Source of the DNA: Bacillus sp. 7884-1
GTDB lineage: Bacteria > Bacillota > Bacilli > Bacillales > Cytobacillaceae
Direction of reading: 5' to 3'
Assembly: GCF_002272245.1 (NCBI RefSeq)
Contig: NZ_NPDD01000148.1
Span: 1-35,012 of the forward strand
DNA: 35,012 nt
Position numbers and translations under genes: made by a program. Under the pieces are notes generated by a model. It saw only the letters and a program-made list of their open reading frames with translations. It was not told the origin of the DNA and did no database searches. Of this stretch, positions 15,010 to 25,603 are shown piece by piece. Positions within the stretch are counted from its first letter, which is position 1, and each line of letters begins with the position of its first letter.

Positions 15010-15762
15010 ATGTTTGATCAATCTCCTTACACTTGTCGTGTGGAATGGGGCAAACGTGGGGCTAGAGAGGCAGCCCATCGTGGTGACATTATCATTATTG
15101 TCGATGTCCTCAGCTTTTCATCAACAGTGGTATCCGCTTTAAATTTTGATGCAGTAATCTATCCCTATCCTCCTAACCTAGATGGGAAAGATTATGCACA
15201 CAAAATCAATGCGGAATATATTTTAGGAAGAGCAGAGGCAGCTAAATCAGGGAAACCAACATTATCACCTGTATCCTTTAATGATGAACATACAAACAAA
15301 AAGTATGTATTAACCTCACTTAACGGTGCTTTTTGTACTTGGATCGCCTCTAAGGTGCCTGGTCTGTTAATAGGTTCCTTGCTAAATGCTGCATCAGTAG
15401 CTTCCGTTGCCAATCAACTAAGTTTACAAAAGAGTGCAAGTATTACGGTGATTCCCTGCGGCGAACTATGGAGTGATGGAAAAGAAGAGGAAGATACACT
15501 TCGCCCAGGAATCGAGGATTATTTAGGTGCTGGTGCAATTTTATCTTATCTAGAAGGGGAAAAGTCACCTGAAGCAGAAGTTTGTATGGGGGCATTTTAT
15601 CATGCAGAACCAAAGTTAGATGAGTTGATTTGGGATTGTGGAAGCGGCCGGGAATTACGCGAAAAAGGATTTGGGGCGGATGTGAAGCATTGCAGCCGAT
15701 TAAATACCTATCAAACTGTTCCTGTTTTAAGAAATAACCATTTTGTGAGGTTTATCCAATGA
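15010..15762 (+). CDS. ComB-like 2-phosphosulfolactate phosphatase family protein
   Basis: A protein of 250 residues matching the ComB family: 'IIIVDVLSFSSTVVSAL' (~28-44), 'LTSLNGAFCTW' (~97-107), 'VIPCGELWSDG' (~147-157), 'IEDYLGAGAIL' (~168-178) and 'DCGSGRELREKGFGADV' (~209-225). In archaeal coenzyme M synthesis and in some bacteria ComB hydrolyses 2-phosphosulfolactate to sulfolactate; B. subtilis YitC belongs to this family. No sulfolactate partner genes (comA-like synthase) lie nearby, so the substrate here is open. ATG 15010 has GGTGG upstream. Its last four nt overlap the next GNAT gene (ATGA). Confidence 0.82.
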   Translation: MFDQSPYTCRVEWGKRGAREAAHRGDIIIIVDVLSFSSTVVSALNFDAVIYPYPPNLDGKDYAHKINAEYILGRAEAAKSGKPTLSPVSFNDEHTNKKYVLTSLNGAFCTWIASKVPGLLIGSLLNAASVASVANQLSLQKSASITVIPCGELWSDGKEEEDTLRPGIEDYLGAGAILSYLEGEKSPEAEVCMGAFYHAEPKLDELIWDCGSGRELREKGFGADVKHCSRLNTYQTVPVLRNNHFVRFIQ

Positions 15763-16157
15763 ATAAAATAGAAATTCGAAAGTTTAAAGAGACTGATTTT
15801 AATAGGATTCAAGAGTTAAATCGAGAAGAGGGCTGGAGTAATCTAGTTGAGAAGAATGAAGACACGAAGCAAGCTTGGGAAAATTCTAATGTATCATTTG
15901 TTGTAGAAGCAGAAGGTGACGGAGTAGTTGGTTATATTCGGGGGTTAACAGACACACGAATCACTCTTTACATTTGTGAATTACTAATTGACAAAAAGTA
16001 TCGTGGGCTAGGTATAGGGAAGGATTTACTTCAGCACGTCCACCGTTTATACCCGAAAACAAGAATTGAAATGCTTGCTTCCAGTACATCGCGTTCATTT
16101 TATGAAGGACAAGGATATCGTCCTTTTTATGGTTTTAGGAAAACTTTAGAGGAATAA
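15759..16157 (+). CDS. GNAT family N-acetyltransferase
   Basis: A protein of 132 residues with 'LLIDKKYRGLGIGKDLLQHV' (about 75-94), the acetyl-CoA binding motif A, and 'SFYEGQGYRPFYGF' close to the C-terminus. The N-terminal 'IRKFKETDFNRIQELN' is the usual GNAT beginning. It overlaps the ComB-like gene by 4 nt (ATGA), indicating translational coupling, and the fusion gene follows 17 nt later. Substrate unknown. Confidence 0.85.
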   Translation: MNKIEIRKFKETDFNRIQELNREEGWSNLVEKNEDTKQAWENSNVSFVVEAEGDGVVGYIRGLTDTRITLYICELLIDKKYRGLGIGKDLLQHVHRLYPKTRIEMLASSTSRSFYEGQGYRPFYGFRKTLEE

Positions 16158-16174
16158 AGTTAGGAGAGGTTATA

Positions 16175-17239
16175 GTGAAGAAAATTTATCTGATCAGGCA
16201 TTGTGAGGCACAAGGGCAGCCACCTGAAGCAGCACTTACAGAAAGAGGCTTTAATCAAGCCATTCAATTAGCGGATTTGTTTACTGGAAATTCAATTGAC
16301 CGTATTATCGCTAGTCCATATACGCGTGCAGTTCAATCAATAGAGCCACTTGCAAAAAGTCTTAATTTGAAAATTGAAACAAACGATTTATTAACAGAAC
16401 GTGTACTTAGTTCCGAAAACCTTTCCGACTGGCTTGAAAAACTAAGAGCTACCTTTGATGATTTTGAATTGAAGTTTGAAGGTGGGGAGTCTAGTTATGA
16501 AGCATTGAATCGTATTGTAAGCGTAGTAGAGGATGTTCTAAACAGTGAAGCTCAAAATACCATTATCGTTACACATGGTAATTTACTGTCTTTACTTTTA
16601 AATCATTATAATAAAGAATTCGGATTTGATGATTGGCGGAATCTACACAATCCTGATGTATTTCTATTGAAAATAGAGGGCGATCAATTAACCTATGAAA
16701 GATTGGTAGTGGATTCAAACCATCAACTATCTTTAATTAAACCAACGGTAGATTTGAAGGAAGAATACCTCTCGTTCTACGAGGAATGGTTGGAAAGCAA
16801 AGAGGATATGGTGCCTTGGGTTATTAAAAAAGACCCATTAAACTTTGAGGCAATGGTCCAATTTTTAAATGATAATGAGCAAGGACGTAACCTACCTGAA
16901 GGCTGGGTGCCGGATTCAACATTTTGGTTAATAAATGAAGATAAAAGAATATTGGGTGTTGTTAATATTAGACACCGCTTAACAGAAACTCTATTAAATA
17001 TAGGCGGACATATTGGTTACGGAATCCGTCCTTCAGAGAGAAGAAAAGGATTTGCGACTAAATTATTGTCATTGGCGCTTGAAAAAACTAAAGAGTTAGG
17101 AATTAGAAAAGCTCTGGTTTTAAGTAATGAAGATAATACAGGTTCCTTCAAAACGATTATTAATAATGGAGGTATACCCGATTCAGACTTCGTTGAAGAA
17201 GATGGAAATATCATTAAAAGATTTTGGATAGAGAAATAA
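16175..17239 (+). CDS. Histidine phosphatase-GNAT fusion protein
   Basis: A protein of 354 residues joining two complete domains. Residues 1-180 are a histidine phosphatase: 'LIRHCEAQGQ' (R8, H9; Cys where most members have Gly), 'IIASPYTRAVQS' (R51) and 'TIIVTHGNLLSLL' (H134). Residues ~190-354 are a GNAT domain with motif A 'YGIRPSERRKGFATKLL' (282-298) and 'ALVLSNEDNTGSFKTI' (~313-328). The joint near 182-192 is a short polar linker. There is no stop, frameshift or repeated start between domains, so this is one continuous reading frame. The start is GTG 16175 with AGGAGAGG. Function unknown; a coupled dephosphorylation/acetylation of one substrate is a guess. Confidence 0.85.
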   Translation: MKKIYLIRHCEAQGQPPEAALTERGFNQAIQLADLFTGNSIDRIIASPYTRAVQSIEPLAKSLNLKIETNDLLTERVLSSENLSDWLEKLRATFDDFELKFEGGESSYEALNRIVSVVEDVLNSEAQNTIIVTHGNLLSLLLNHYNKEFGFDDWRNLHNPDVFLLKIEGDQLTYERLVVDSNHQLSLIKPTVDLKEEYLSFYEEWLESKEDMVPWVIKKDPLNFEAMVQFLNDNEQGRNLPEGWVPDSTFWLINEDKRILGVVNIRHRLTETLLNIGGHIGYGIRPSERRKGFATKLLSLALEKTKELGIRKALVLSNEDNTGSFKTIINNGGIPDSDFVEEDGNIIKRFWIEK

Positions 17240-17266
17240 TATTTTTTAAATGGATAGGGAGAAAAT

Positions 17267-17851
17267 ATGGAACAACGAAAGAAAGGGAATATTGTGGGAA
17301 GAGAAAAGGAAATCAAAATCGTTATCGGAGCAGGGGAGTACAACAATAATCCAGGCTGGGTACATACACAGGAAGAAGAACTTAATTTAATAAATGAAAC
17401 CACTTGGGATAGAATGTTTCCTCATAATTCCTTAACGGCGATTCTAGCTGAGCATGTTTGGGAACACTTAACGTTTGAAGAAGGTGTTCAGGCTGCGAAA
17501 AATTGTTATAAATACCTGAAACCTGGAGGCTATGTTCGTTGTGCGGTTCCAGATGGATATTTTCCTGATGAGGAATATCAAAATATAGTAAAAATAGGCG
17601 GCCCAGGTCCAAAAGATCATCTCGCTGCAAGTCATAAAATTGTTCATAATTATCGAACGCTATCTAACATGTTTGAAGCCGCAGGATATGAAGTGACTTT
17701 ACTTGAGTATTGTGATGAGGAAGGTAATTTTCATTTCAATGAATGGCATGCTGAAGATGGAGTGATTTTTCGTTCGAAAAAGTTTGACCCAAGGAATCAA
17801 GGGGATAAACTATTATTTCCTTCACTTATAATCGACGCAATAAAGCCATGA
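17267..17851 (+). CDS. SAM-dependent methyltransferase-like protein
   Basis: A protein of 194 residues with a truncated class I methyltransferase core. 'IKIVIGAGEYNNNPGW' (17-31) is the SAM-binding GxG turn, 'LTAILAEHVWEHLTFEEG' (~56-73) the post-strand 4 segment, and 'YLKPGGYVRCAVPDGYF' (~83-99) the following helix-strand. The layout fits the 'predicted SAM-dependent methyltransferase' family often linked to polysaccharide or small-molecule modification. AGGGAG sits five nt before ATG 17267. It ends the co-oriented run and is followed by a strong bidirectional terminator. Confidence 0.8.
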   Translation: MEQRKKGNIVGREKEIKIVIGAGEYNNNPGWVHTQEEELNLINETTWDRMFPHNSLTAILAEHVWEHLTFEEGVQAAKNCYKYLKPGGYVRCAVPDGYFPDEEYQNIVKIGGPGPKDHLAASHKIVHNYRTLSNMFEAAGYEVTLLEYCDEEGNFHFNEWHAEDGVIFRSKKFDPRNQGDKLLFPSLIIDAIKP

Positions 17852-17886
17852 AAATCAATGAGACATTATATTGTAAGATCCGCAAA

Positions 17887-17920
17887 TAAAACAGGGGCAG
17901 GGAAACCTGCCCCTGTTTTA
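17887..17920. terminator. Strong bidirectional terminator between convergent genes
   Basis: A perfect 15-bp stem (17887-17901 with 17906-17920) has a GAAA loop, AAAACAGGGG on one side and CCCCTGTTTT on the other. It serves the methyltransferase gene (+) and the small minus-strand gene that stops at 17921. Confidence 0.9.
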
Positions 17921-18058
17921 TTAAATTTGTTTCTTACCTTGGTATTTCATCTTAAACTCTGCTTCACTCATATTTGGATTCTTTCTAGGTGTAGTTTTGC
18001 TAAGAGCCTTCTTCATCTCAACACTTGCATCATCGCCTGTATTATACTTTCCATCCAT
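17921..18058 (-). CDS. Small conserved-looking basic protein (45 aa)
   Basis: A 45-residue minus-strand frame beginning MDGKYNTGDDASVEMKKALS and ending 'FKMKYQGKKQI', hydrophilic and lysine-rich. GGAG lies eight nt before ATG 18058, and a perfect terminator directly abuts the stop codon, so the gene is convincing. The style (short, Lys/Asn/Gly-rich, no hydrophobic core) is that of Bacillus small sporulation or spore-core proteins, but I do not recognise the family. Confidence 0.7.
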   Translation of the reverse strand: MDGKYNTGDDASVEMKKALSKTTPRKNPNMSEAEFKMKYQGKKQI

Positions 18059-18163
18059 ATCAATCACTCCTTTTTGTTACTTAGTATCAAACCTAACCCA
18101 TTCGTTCATTCTTTATTTTAATAAAAAGAGGGAGGGAACATTGAGATTGATATTTCTTTGTAA

Positions 18164-18412
18164 CTATTCTCCGGCATCATCATCACCACCGGCGTCTATG
18201 CCATCATCCCCAGCATCATTATTATCGAAAAAATTATTAACTTTTTCAATGATAGATTGTTTTTGTTCCAGAATTTCATCATCAGAACTTGCTCCCATAA
18301 AAGTTGAAATTGAATAGGTCTGAATCATTTGCTGCTTATTTTTTGTTAAGATAAAGAAGAGTATAGTAATGGAAAGTAGAACAAATAAAATTATTAATAT
18401 TAATTTAATCAA
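18164..18412 (-). CDS. Single-pass small membrane protein with Asp/Gly tail
   Basis: A protein of 82 residues: an N-terminal membrane helix (about 2-24), a polar middle ('KQQMIQTYSISTFMGASSDD') and a tail of Asp, Gly and Asn ending 'DAGGDDDAGE'. The start is set by the ribosome binding site: AGGAG (18425-18421) is eight nt from TTG 18412, whereas the upstream GTGs lie on top of it. No family recognised. The acidic tail could bind cations. It stands 105 nt upstream of the 45-aa gene on the same strand. Confidence 0.6.
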   Translation of the reverse strand: MIKLILIILFVLLSITILFFILTKNKQQMIQTYSISTFMGASSDDEILEQKQSIIEKVNNFFDNNDAGDDGIDAGGDDDAGE

Positions 18413-18538
18413 ATACACCACTCCTAACCTTGTCTGTTATAAAAATCTATGACTCATTTCATTTTTTATACCTAGCCCGATCAGCTTCCGAACCGGTATC
18501 TAAAGTCACTATGGTACAAGCTACTTGATTCACTTCTG

Positions 18539-18782
18539 GTGCCCGGTAACGAGAAAATTCAGCTTGAGAGGTAATCAGAGTGTCGTTCTGGTGTCGGGTA
18601 ACGAGAAAATTCAGCTTGAGCGGTAATCAGAAGGACGTTCTGGTGCCCGGTAACGAGAGAATTCAGCTTGAATGTTAATCAGAAGGTCATTCTGATGCCC
18701 GCTAACGAGAAAATTTAGCCACAACGGTAATCAGGTGGCTCATTTGAGACTATTAACGGAAATGATTCAGCATTTATGGTAA
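18539..18782. repeat. 52-bp tandem repeat array (about 4.7 copies)
   Basis: Four full units of exactly 52 bp start at 18539, 18591, 18643 and 18695, and a degenerate 36-bp partial follows to 18782. Each begins GTGCCCGGTAACGAG or a variant, contains ATTCAGCTTGA and GGTAATCAG, and ends ATTCTG or TTCTG. Inside a unit GGTAA recurs every 25 then 27 bp, so the unit is two diverged halves. The last unit is the most mutated. Fifty-two is not divisible by three and no frame spans the array. It fills most of the gene-free gap 18413-18861. Confidence 0.85.
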
Positions 18783-18861
18783 ACCTAAAACTAAAACTTT
18801 TGCAGAACATTCTCTTTTAAACTAGTGAGCCTATATAAAAAGATATAAGGATGTGATTGTA

Positions 18862-19188
18862 ATGATTCAAGCAACTCTTTTATTTATTCTTGCAGGGATT
18901 GCAGAGATAGGAGGGGGTTACCTTATTTGGCAATGGCTTCGGGAAGGGAAGCCGTCCTATTGGGGATTAATTGGAGGACTTACTTTAGCATTGTACGGTG
19001 TCATTGCGACCTTTCAATCATTTCCATCATTCGGAAGAGTGTACGCGGCCTATGGGGGAGTATTCATCGTGCTTTCGCTATTGTGGGGATGGGGCATCGA
19101 TAAGAAGACTCCAGATTTATATGACTGGATTGGCGGCGGAATATGTTTAATGGGTGTTTTGGTAATGCTATTAGCACCAAGACAATAG
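18862..19188 (+). CDS. UPF0060 (YnfA-type) membrane protein
   Basis: A protein of 108 residues with four membrane helices, the UPF0060 length. The signature includes '[20 protein letters not shown]' at 8-27, '[20 protein letters not shown]' at about 45-64 and '[17 protein letters not shown]' after it. The family is related to small multidrug-resistance (SMR) transporters; its substrate is uncertain. ATG 18862 is preferred over an upstream GTG at 18853, which sits almost on the AAGGA. It ends next to a terminator shared with leuD. Confidence 0.88.
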   Translation: MIQATLLFILAGIAEIGGGYLIWQWLREGKPSYWGLIGGLTLALYGVIATFQSFPSFGRVYAAYGGVFIVLSLLWGWGIDKKTPDLYDWIGGGICLMGVLVMLLAPRQ

Positions 19189-19222
19189 AAAAATGAGCTT
19201 GGATGTCCAAGCTCATTTTTTC
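19189..19222. terminator. Bidirectional terminator between UPF0060 gene and leuD
   Basis: A stem of about 15 bp (19189-19203 with 19206-19220) has arms AAAAATGAGCTTGGA and TCCAAGCTCATTTTT. T runs lie on both strands. It terminates the UPF0060 gene and the whole ilv-leu transcript, whose last stop codon is at 19222. Confidence 0.85.
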
Positions 19223-19806
19223 TATTTATGTTCAAACTCATACTGGGTAATTTTATCTTCATAGTTCAGCGTTACGCCAATTTCATCCCAGCCGTTAAGC
19301 AGCATTTCTTTAGGATATGGAGCAATATCAAAAGTAAACTCCAACCCTTGATTATCGGTAACCACTTGGTCTTCGAGATTCACAGTAAGTGTGTACTCCT
19401 CAGATTCAGCTTTCCGCATAATGCTTTGAACCTGTTCTTCACTAGCTTGAATCGTGAGGATACCATTTTTCACGCAGTTGTTTTTAAAAATATCTGCATA
19501 GCTTTGAGCAATAACCACTTTAAAGCCAAAGTCCTGTATCGCCCACGGTGCATGTTCACGAGAGGATCCACAGCCAAAGTTTTCGCCAGCTACCAAAATG
19601 GAGGCTCCTTGATATTTTGGATGGTTCATAGAAAAATCCTTACGTAGGTTACCTTCATCATCAAAGCGCCAGTGATAAAATAAGTATTGTCCAAAACCGC
19701 TTCGCTCAATCCTTTTTAGAAATTGCTTTGGAATAATCTGGTCTGTATCCACATTACTCCGGTTTAAAGGACAAACGACTCCTGTATGAATGCGTAGTGG
19801 TTCCAT
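19222..19806 (-). CDS. leuD: 3-isopropylmalate dehydratase, small subunit
   Basis: A protein of 194 residues, normal length for bacterial LeuD. It contains '[20 protein letters not shown]' (~14-33), '[19 protein letters not shown]' (~74-92) and 'NNCVKNGIL' (~108-116), the swivelling-domain residues that close the active site. With LeuC it isomerises 2-isopropylmalate to 3-isopropylmalate in leucine synthesis. It starts (ATG 19806) directly after the leuC stop codon and is the last gene of the operon. Confidence 0.97.
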   Translation of the reverse strand: MEPLRIHTGVVCPLNRSNVDTDQIIPKQFLKRIERSGFGQYLFYHWRFDDEGNLRKDFSMNHPKYQGASILVAGENFGCGSSREHAPWAIQDFGFKVVIAQSYADIFKNNCVKNGILTIQASEEQVQSIMRKAESEEYTLTVNLEDQVVTDNQGLEFTFDIAPYPKEMLLNGWDEIGVTLNYEDKITQYEFEHK

Positions 19807-21225
19807 TTATAGTACCTCCTGAGCTGTAAACTTTCGGACATCGACGAAGTGACCTGTAACGGCAGCTGCAGCAGCCATTTCCGGGCTGACAAGGTGGGTA
19901 CGTGATCCATTTCCTTGACGGCCTTCAAAATTACGGTTAGAAGTAGAGGCGCAGCGTCCACCTGGAGGAACAATGTCATCATTCATTGCCAGGCACATAC
20001 TGCAGCCGGCTTCACGCCATTCAAAGCCTGCTTCTTTAAAAATTTGATCAATTCCTTCTTTTTCAGCAGCCAATTTTACACTAAAAGAGCCTGGAACTAC
20101 AATGGCCTTCACTTTAGGATTAACCTTGTGCCCACGTACGACATCCGCTGCCTTACGTAAATCACTTAACCGTGAATTTGTGCAAGAACCGATAAAGACA
20201 TGATCAATTTCAACACTTGAAATCAGTTGATCCGCTTCCAGACCCATATATTGAAGGGCGCGAGAAATTTCATCCTTTTTATTAGCTTTTTCTTCATTAT
20301 CTGGATTTGGAACAGAGGCTGTAATTGGGATACACATACCTGGGTTTGTTCCCCATGTAACCTGAGGTTCAACTTCCGATGCCTCAATTTCAACCACAGC
20401 GTCATATTGTGCACCTTCATCAGAGGCGAGTGCCTGCCATTTTGCCACTGCTTCAAGAAAAGCTTCACCCTTAGGGACATGACGGCGTCCTTTTAAGTAT
20501 TCAAAAGTTGTTTCATCTGGAGAAATCAAACCAGCTCGTGCACCAGCCTCAATGGACATATTACAAACCGTCATACGCTCTTCCATTGAAAGTGTGCGGA
20601 TTGCTTCACCTGTATATTCCATCACATATCCGGTTCCAAATTGAACCCCAAACTTACCGATGATCGCTAAGATTAAATCCTTTGCAGTAACTCCTGTTCC
20701 AAGCTTTCCATTTACTTTCACATTCATTGTTTTTGGAGGGGCTTGCCATAGTGTTTGTGTGGCTAAGACATGTTCCACTTCACTTGTCCCAATTCCGAAT
20801 GCTAAAGCACCAAATGCACCATGTGTAGAAGTATGGCTGTCACCACAGACGATTGTTTTTCCTGGCTGTGTTAGACCAAGTTCAGGACCGATTACATGTA
20901 CAATCCCATTGTCGGGATGTTGACGATCAGAGAGTTCAACGCCAAACTCCTGACAATTTTCTTTTAATGTATCAATTTGTTTCTTAGAAATAGGATCTTT
21001 GATGACGTTTCGGTCACGAGTGGAAACATTGTGATCCATTGTTGCATAAGTAAGGTCTGGCCTGCGTACTTTTCGCCCGTTCATTCGTAATCCTTCGAAT
21101 GCTTGAGGAGAGGTTACTTCATGAACTAAATGCAAATCGATATAAAGTAAATCAGGTTTTCCTGCTTCTTGATGTACAACATGCTGCTGCCAAACTTTTT
21201 GAATAATATTTTTTGGTTTTTGCAT
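19807..21225 (-). CDS. leuC: 3-isopropylmalate dehydratase, large subunit
   Basis: A protein of 472 residues of the aconitase family. Its [4Fe-4S] ligands are the Cys in '[15 protein letters not shown]' (~347) and the two in '[10 protein letters not shown]' (~407, 410). Also present are '[20 protein letters not shown]' (~126-145) and 'RNFEGRQG' with the Arg/Glu substrate contacts. ATG 21225 is chosen over GTG 21240 because AGGAAGG lies six nt before it. A 111-nt gap with a hairpin separates it from leuB. Confidence 0.97.
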   Translation of the reverse strand: MQKPKNIIQKVWQQHVVHQEAGKPDLLYIDLHLVHEVTSPQAFEGLRMNGRKVRRPDLTYATMDHNVSTRDRNVIKDPISKKQIDTLKENCQEFGVELSDRQHPDNGIVHVIGPELGLTQPGKTIVCGDSHTSTHGAFGALAFGIGTSEVEHVLATQTLWQAPPKTMNVKVNGKLGTGVTAKDLILAIIGKFGVQFGTGYVMEYTGEAIRTLSMEERMTVCNMSIEAGARAGLISPDETTFEYLKGRRHVPKGEAFLEAVAKWQALASDEGAQYDAVVEIEASEVEPQVTWGTNPGMCIPITASVPNPDNEEKANKKDEISRALQYMGLEADQLISSVEIDHVFIGSCTNSRLSDLRKAADVVRGHKVNPKVKAIVVPGSFSVKLAAEKEGIDQIFKEAGFEWREAGCSMCLAMNDDIVPPGGRCASTSNRNFEGRQGNGSRTHLVSPEMAAAAAVTGHFVDVRKFTAQEVL

Positions 21226-21304
21226 AGTTTCCTTCCTCACTTTTATAGATTTAGTAGAGAGGGAGAATCAGTCCCCAGATAAAAAAGATCCTTGATATAC
21301 AGAA

Positions 21305-21330
21305 GCAGCTGGACCAATGAGCCCAGCTGC
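21305..21330 (-). other. Intercistronic hairpin between leuB and leuC
   Basis: GCAGCTGG (21305-21312) and CCAGCTGC (21323-21330) form a perfect 8-bp stem with a 10-nt loop. No T run follows on the minus strand, so it is unlikely to terminate fully. It may mark an RNA processing or stability site in the 111-nt gap. Confidence 0.45.
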
Positions 21331-21336
21331 GACTAG

Positions 21337-22443
21337 TTATACGTAACAGCTCATGATACATTTTGATGCGTTTTGTGATTTAATAAAATCGACAATCAGA
21401 CGAGTCATTTCAGCAGTGCCTACAAGTCTTCCTTCAGGAATTTGAAGGTCAGCGGTATGGAAGCCGCTATCTAATACAGACTGTACAGCTTCTTCAATTA
21501 ACTTCGCCTCATCGTTTAGTTGGAAAGAGTAACGCAGCATTAATGCAGTGGATAGAATCATCGCTACTGGATTAGCAACACCTTTTCCAGCAATGTCAGG
21601 AGCTGAGCCGTGAACTGGTTCATAAAGTCCAACACCATCTTCACTCAAGCTTGCTGATGCAAGCATTCCTAGTGAACCTGTTAAGACGGAGGCTTCATCA
21701 CTAAGAATGTCACCGAACATGTTCTCTGTTACAATGACATCGAACTGTGTAGGATTTGTAATCAATTTCATTGCAGCTGCATCCACCAATACATGTTCAA
21801 CAGTCACATCTGGATACTGAGCTTTTTTCTCTTCTACAACTTCACGCCACATCTTACTGGATTCCAACACGTTCGCCTTATCAACGGATGTAAGGTGTCC
21901 GCGCCGTCCTTGGGCAGCCTGGAAAGCTTTGTCTACGATTCTTTCAATCTCCTTACGAGTATAAGCAAGGGTATCGACCACGGTTTGCCCGTTGTCACGG
22001 CGTTCGCTTGGAGTGCCAAAGTAAAGGCCGCCTGTTAATTCACGGACAATGAGCAAGTCGCTGCCTGCAACAATTTCTTCTTTTAAAGGAGAAGCATGAA
22101 GCAAATTTTTAAATCCTTTAATAGGTCTTAAATTTGCATATAAATCAAGGGCCTTCCGAATACCGAGTAATCCTCTTTCAGGGCGTAAATGGGAGGGGTT
22201 GTTATCCCATTTAGGGCCGCCAACCGCACCTAATAATACCGCATCTGCCTGTTTACAGGCGTCAACTGTTGTTTCCGGCAGCGGAGTGCCGTATAGGTCA
22301 ATGGCTGCCCCTCCGATCTCATGGGTTTCGAAGTTAAAACTGTGGTTAAATTCTTCAGCAATAGCATTCAATACATCTTTTGCGGAATTAATAACCTCCT
22401 TGCCAATCCCATCACCAGGTAGTAATACAATACGTTTTTTCAT
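21337..22443 (-). CDS. leuB: 3-isopropylmalate dehydrogenase
   Basis: A protein of 368 residues beginning MKKRIVLLPGDGIGKEV, the family's usual N-terminus. Motifs include 'AVGGPKWDNNPSHLRPE' (~73-89), 'LYANLRPIKGF' (~103-113), 'VRELTGGLYFG' (~136-146) and the NAD-site 'EPVHGSAPDIAGKGVANP' (~276-293). It oxidatively decarboxylates 3-isopropylmalate to 2-oxoisocaproate. The start is ATG 22443, nine nt after AGGAGG; a longer reading frame upstream is rejected since it would overlap leuA and has no such site. The C-terminal tail ends in a slightly unusual 'ASKCIMSCYV'. Confidence 0.97.
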   Translation of the reverse strand: MKKRIVLLPGDGIGKEVINSAKDVLNAIAEEFNHSFNFETHEIGGAAIDLYGTPLPETTVDACKQADAVLLGAVGGPKWDNNPSHLRPERGLLGIRKALDLYANLRPIKGFKNLLHASPLKEEIVAGSDLLIVRELTGGLYFGTPSERRDNGQTVVDTLAYTRKEIERIVDKAFQAAQGRRGHLTSVDKANVLESSKMWREVVEEKKAQYPDVTVEHVLVDAAAMKLITNPTQFDVIVTENMFGDILSDEASVLTGSLGMLASASLSEDGVGLYEPVHGSAPDIAGKGVANPVAMILSTALMLRYSFQLNDEAKLIEEAVQSVLDSGFHTADLQIPEGRLVGTAEMTRLIVDFIKSQNASKCIMSCYV

Positions 22444-22492
22444 TCGAAGCAACCTCCTCATCATTTTATAATTCGCCTTGCGAAAAAGCCTT

Positions 22493-25064
<2,572 letters not shown>

Positions 25065-25081
25065 TCATCCTTCCAAAATGT

Positions 25082-25603
25082 TTATTTTATTTGAGAGTAG
25101 GTAGTTAACTCGTTAACTTGTGGCTGATGTCCGCGTAAGAAGGCGGTCAATCCTGTTCTAGCAATCTCTTTAATTCCATATGGGCGAAGCAGGTCAATCA
25201 ATGCATCAATCTTGTCTGGGCGCCCGGTAATCTGAATCGTTAAGCTATCTTTACTTACATCAATAACCAAGGCGCGGAATGGGTCAACAATCCCGTTAAT
25301 TTCACTTCGAAGCTGTGAGCTGCCAGCTACTTTTATTAGAGCCAGTTCACGGGCTACAATTGCTTTATCTGTAATATCAGAAACCTTTAAAACATCAATC
25401 TGCTTGTTTAGTTGTTTGGTAACTTGTTCAAGGCGCTGCTCATCTTCGACTTCAACTACCAAGGTCATTTTTGAAATGCCTTCGGTTTCTGTTGGACCGA
25501 CGGAAATACTTGAAATATTAAATTGCCGTCTTTGCAATAAACCAGTGACTCGATTTAAGACACCACTTCGGTCCTGAACAGTTAAAGATATTATCCGCTT
25601 CAT
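25082..25603 (-). CDS. ilvN: Acetolactate synthase, small (regulatory) subunit
   Basis: A protein of 173 residues. An N-terminal ACT domain (~1-75) is marked by '[20 protein letters not shown]' and '[19 protein letters not shown]'; the C-terminal part ('[14 protein letters not shown]') is the second ACT-like region of IlvN/IlvH. It binds valine and stimulates the IlvB catalytic subunit. It overlaps ilvB by 4 nt (ATGA), giving equal synthesis of the two subunits. Confidence 0.96.
   Translation of the reverse strand: MKRIISLTVQDRSGVLNRVTGLLQRRQFNISSISVGPTETEGISKMTLVVEVEDEQRLEQVTKQLNKQIDVLKVSDITDKAIVARELALIKVAGSSQLRSEINGIVDPFRALVIDVSKDSLTIQITGRPDKIDALIDLLRPYGIKEIARTGLTAFLRGHQPQVNELTTYSQIK

Noticed and set aside
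18539..18782. CRISPR array
   Set aside because: Repeats are contiguous without unique spacers, and no cas genes are present.
18413..18861. Protein gene in the tandem-repeat region
   Set aside because: The 52-bp unit shifts frame each time; no frame with a start and ribosome binding site crosses more than one unit.
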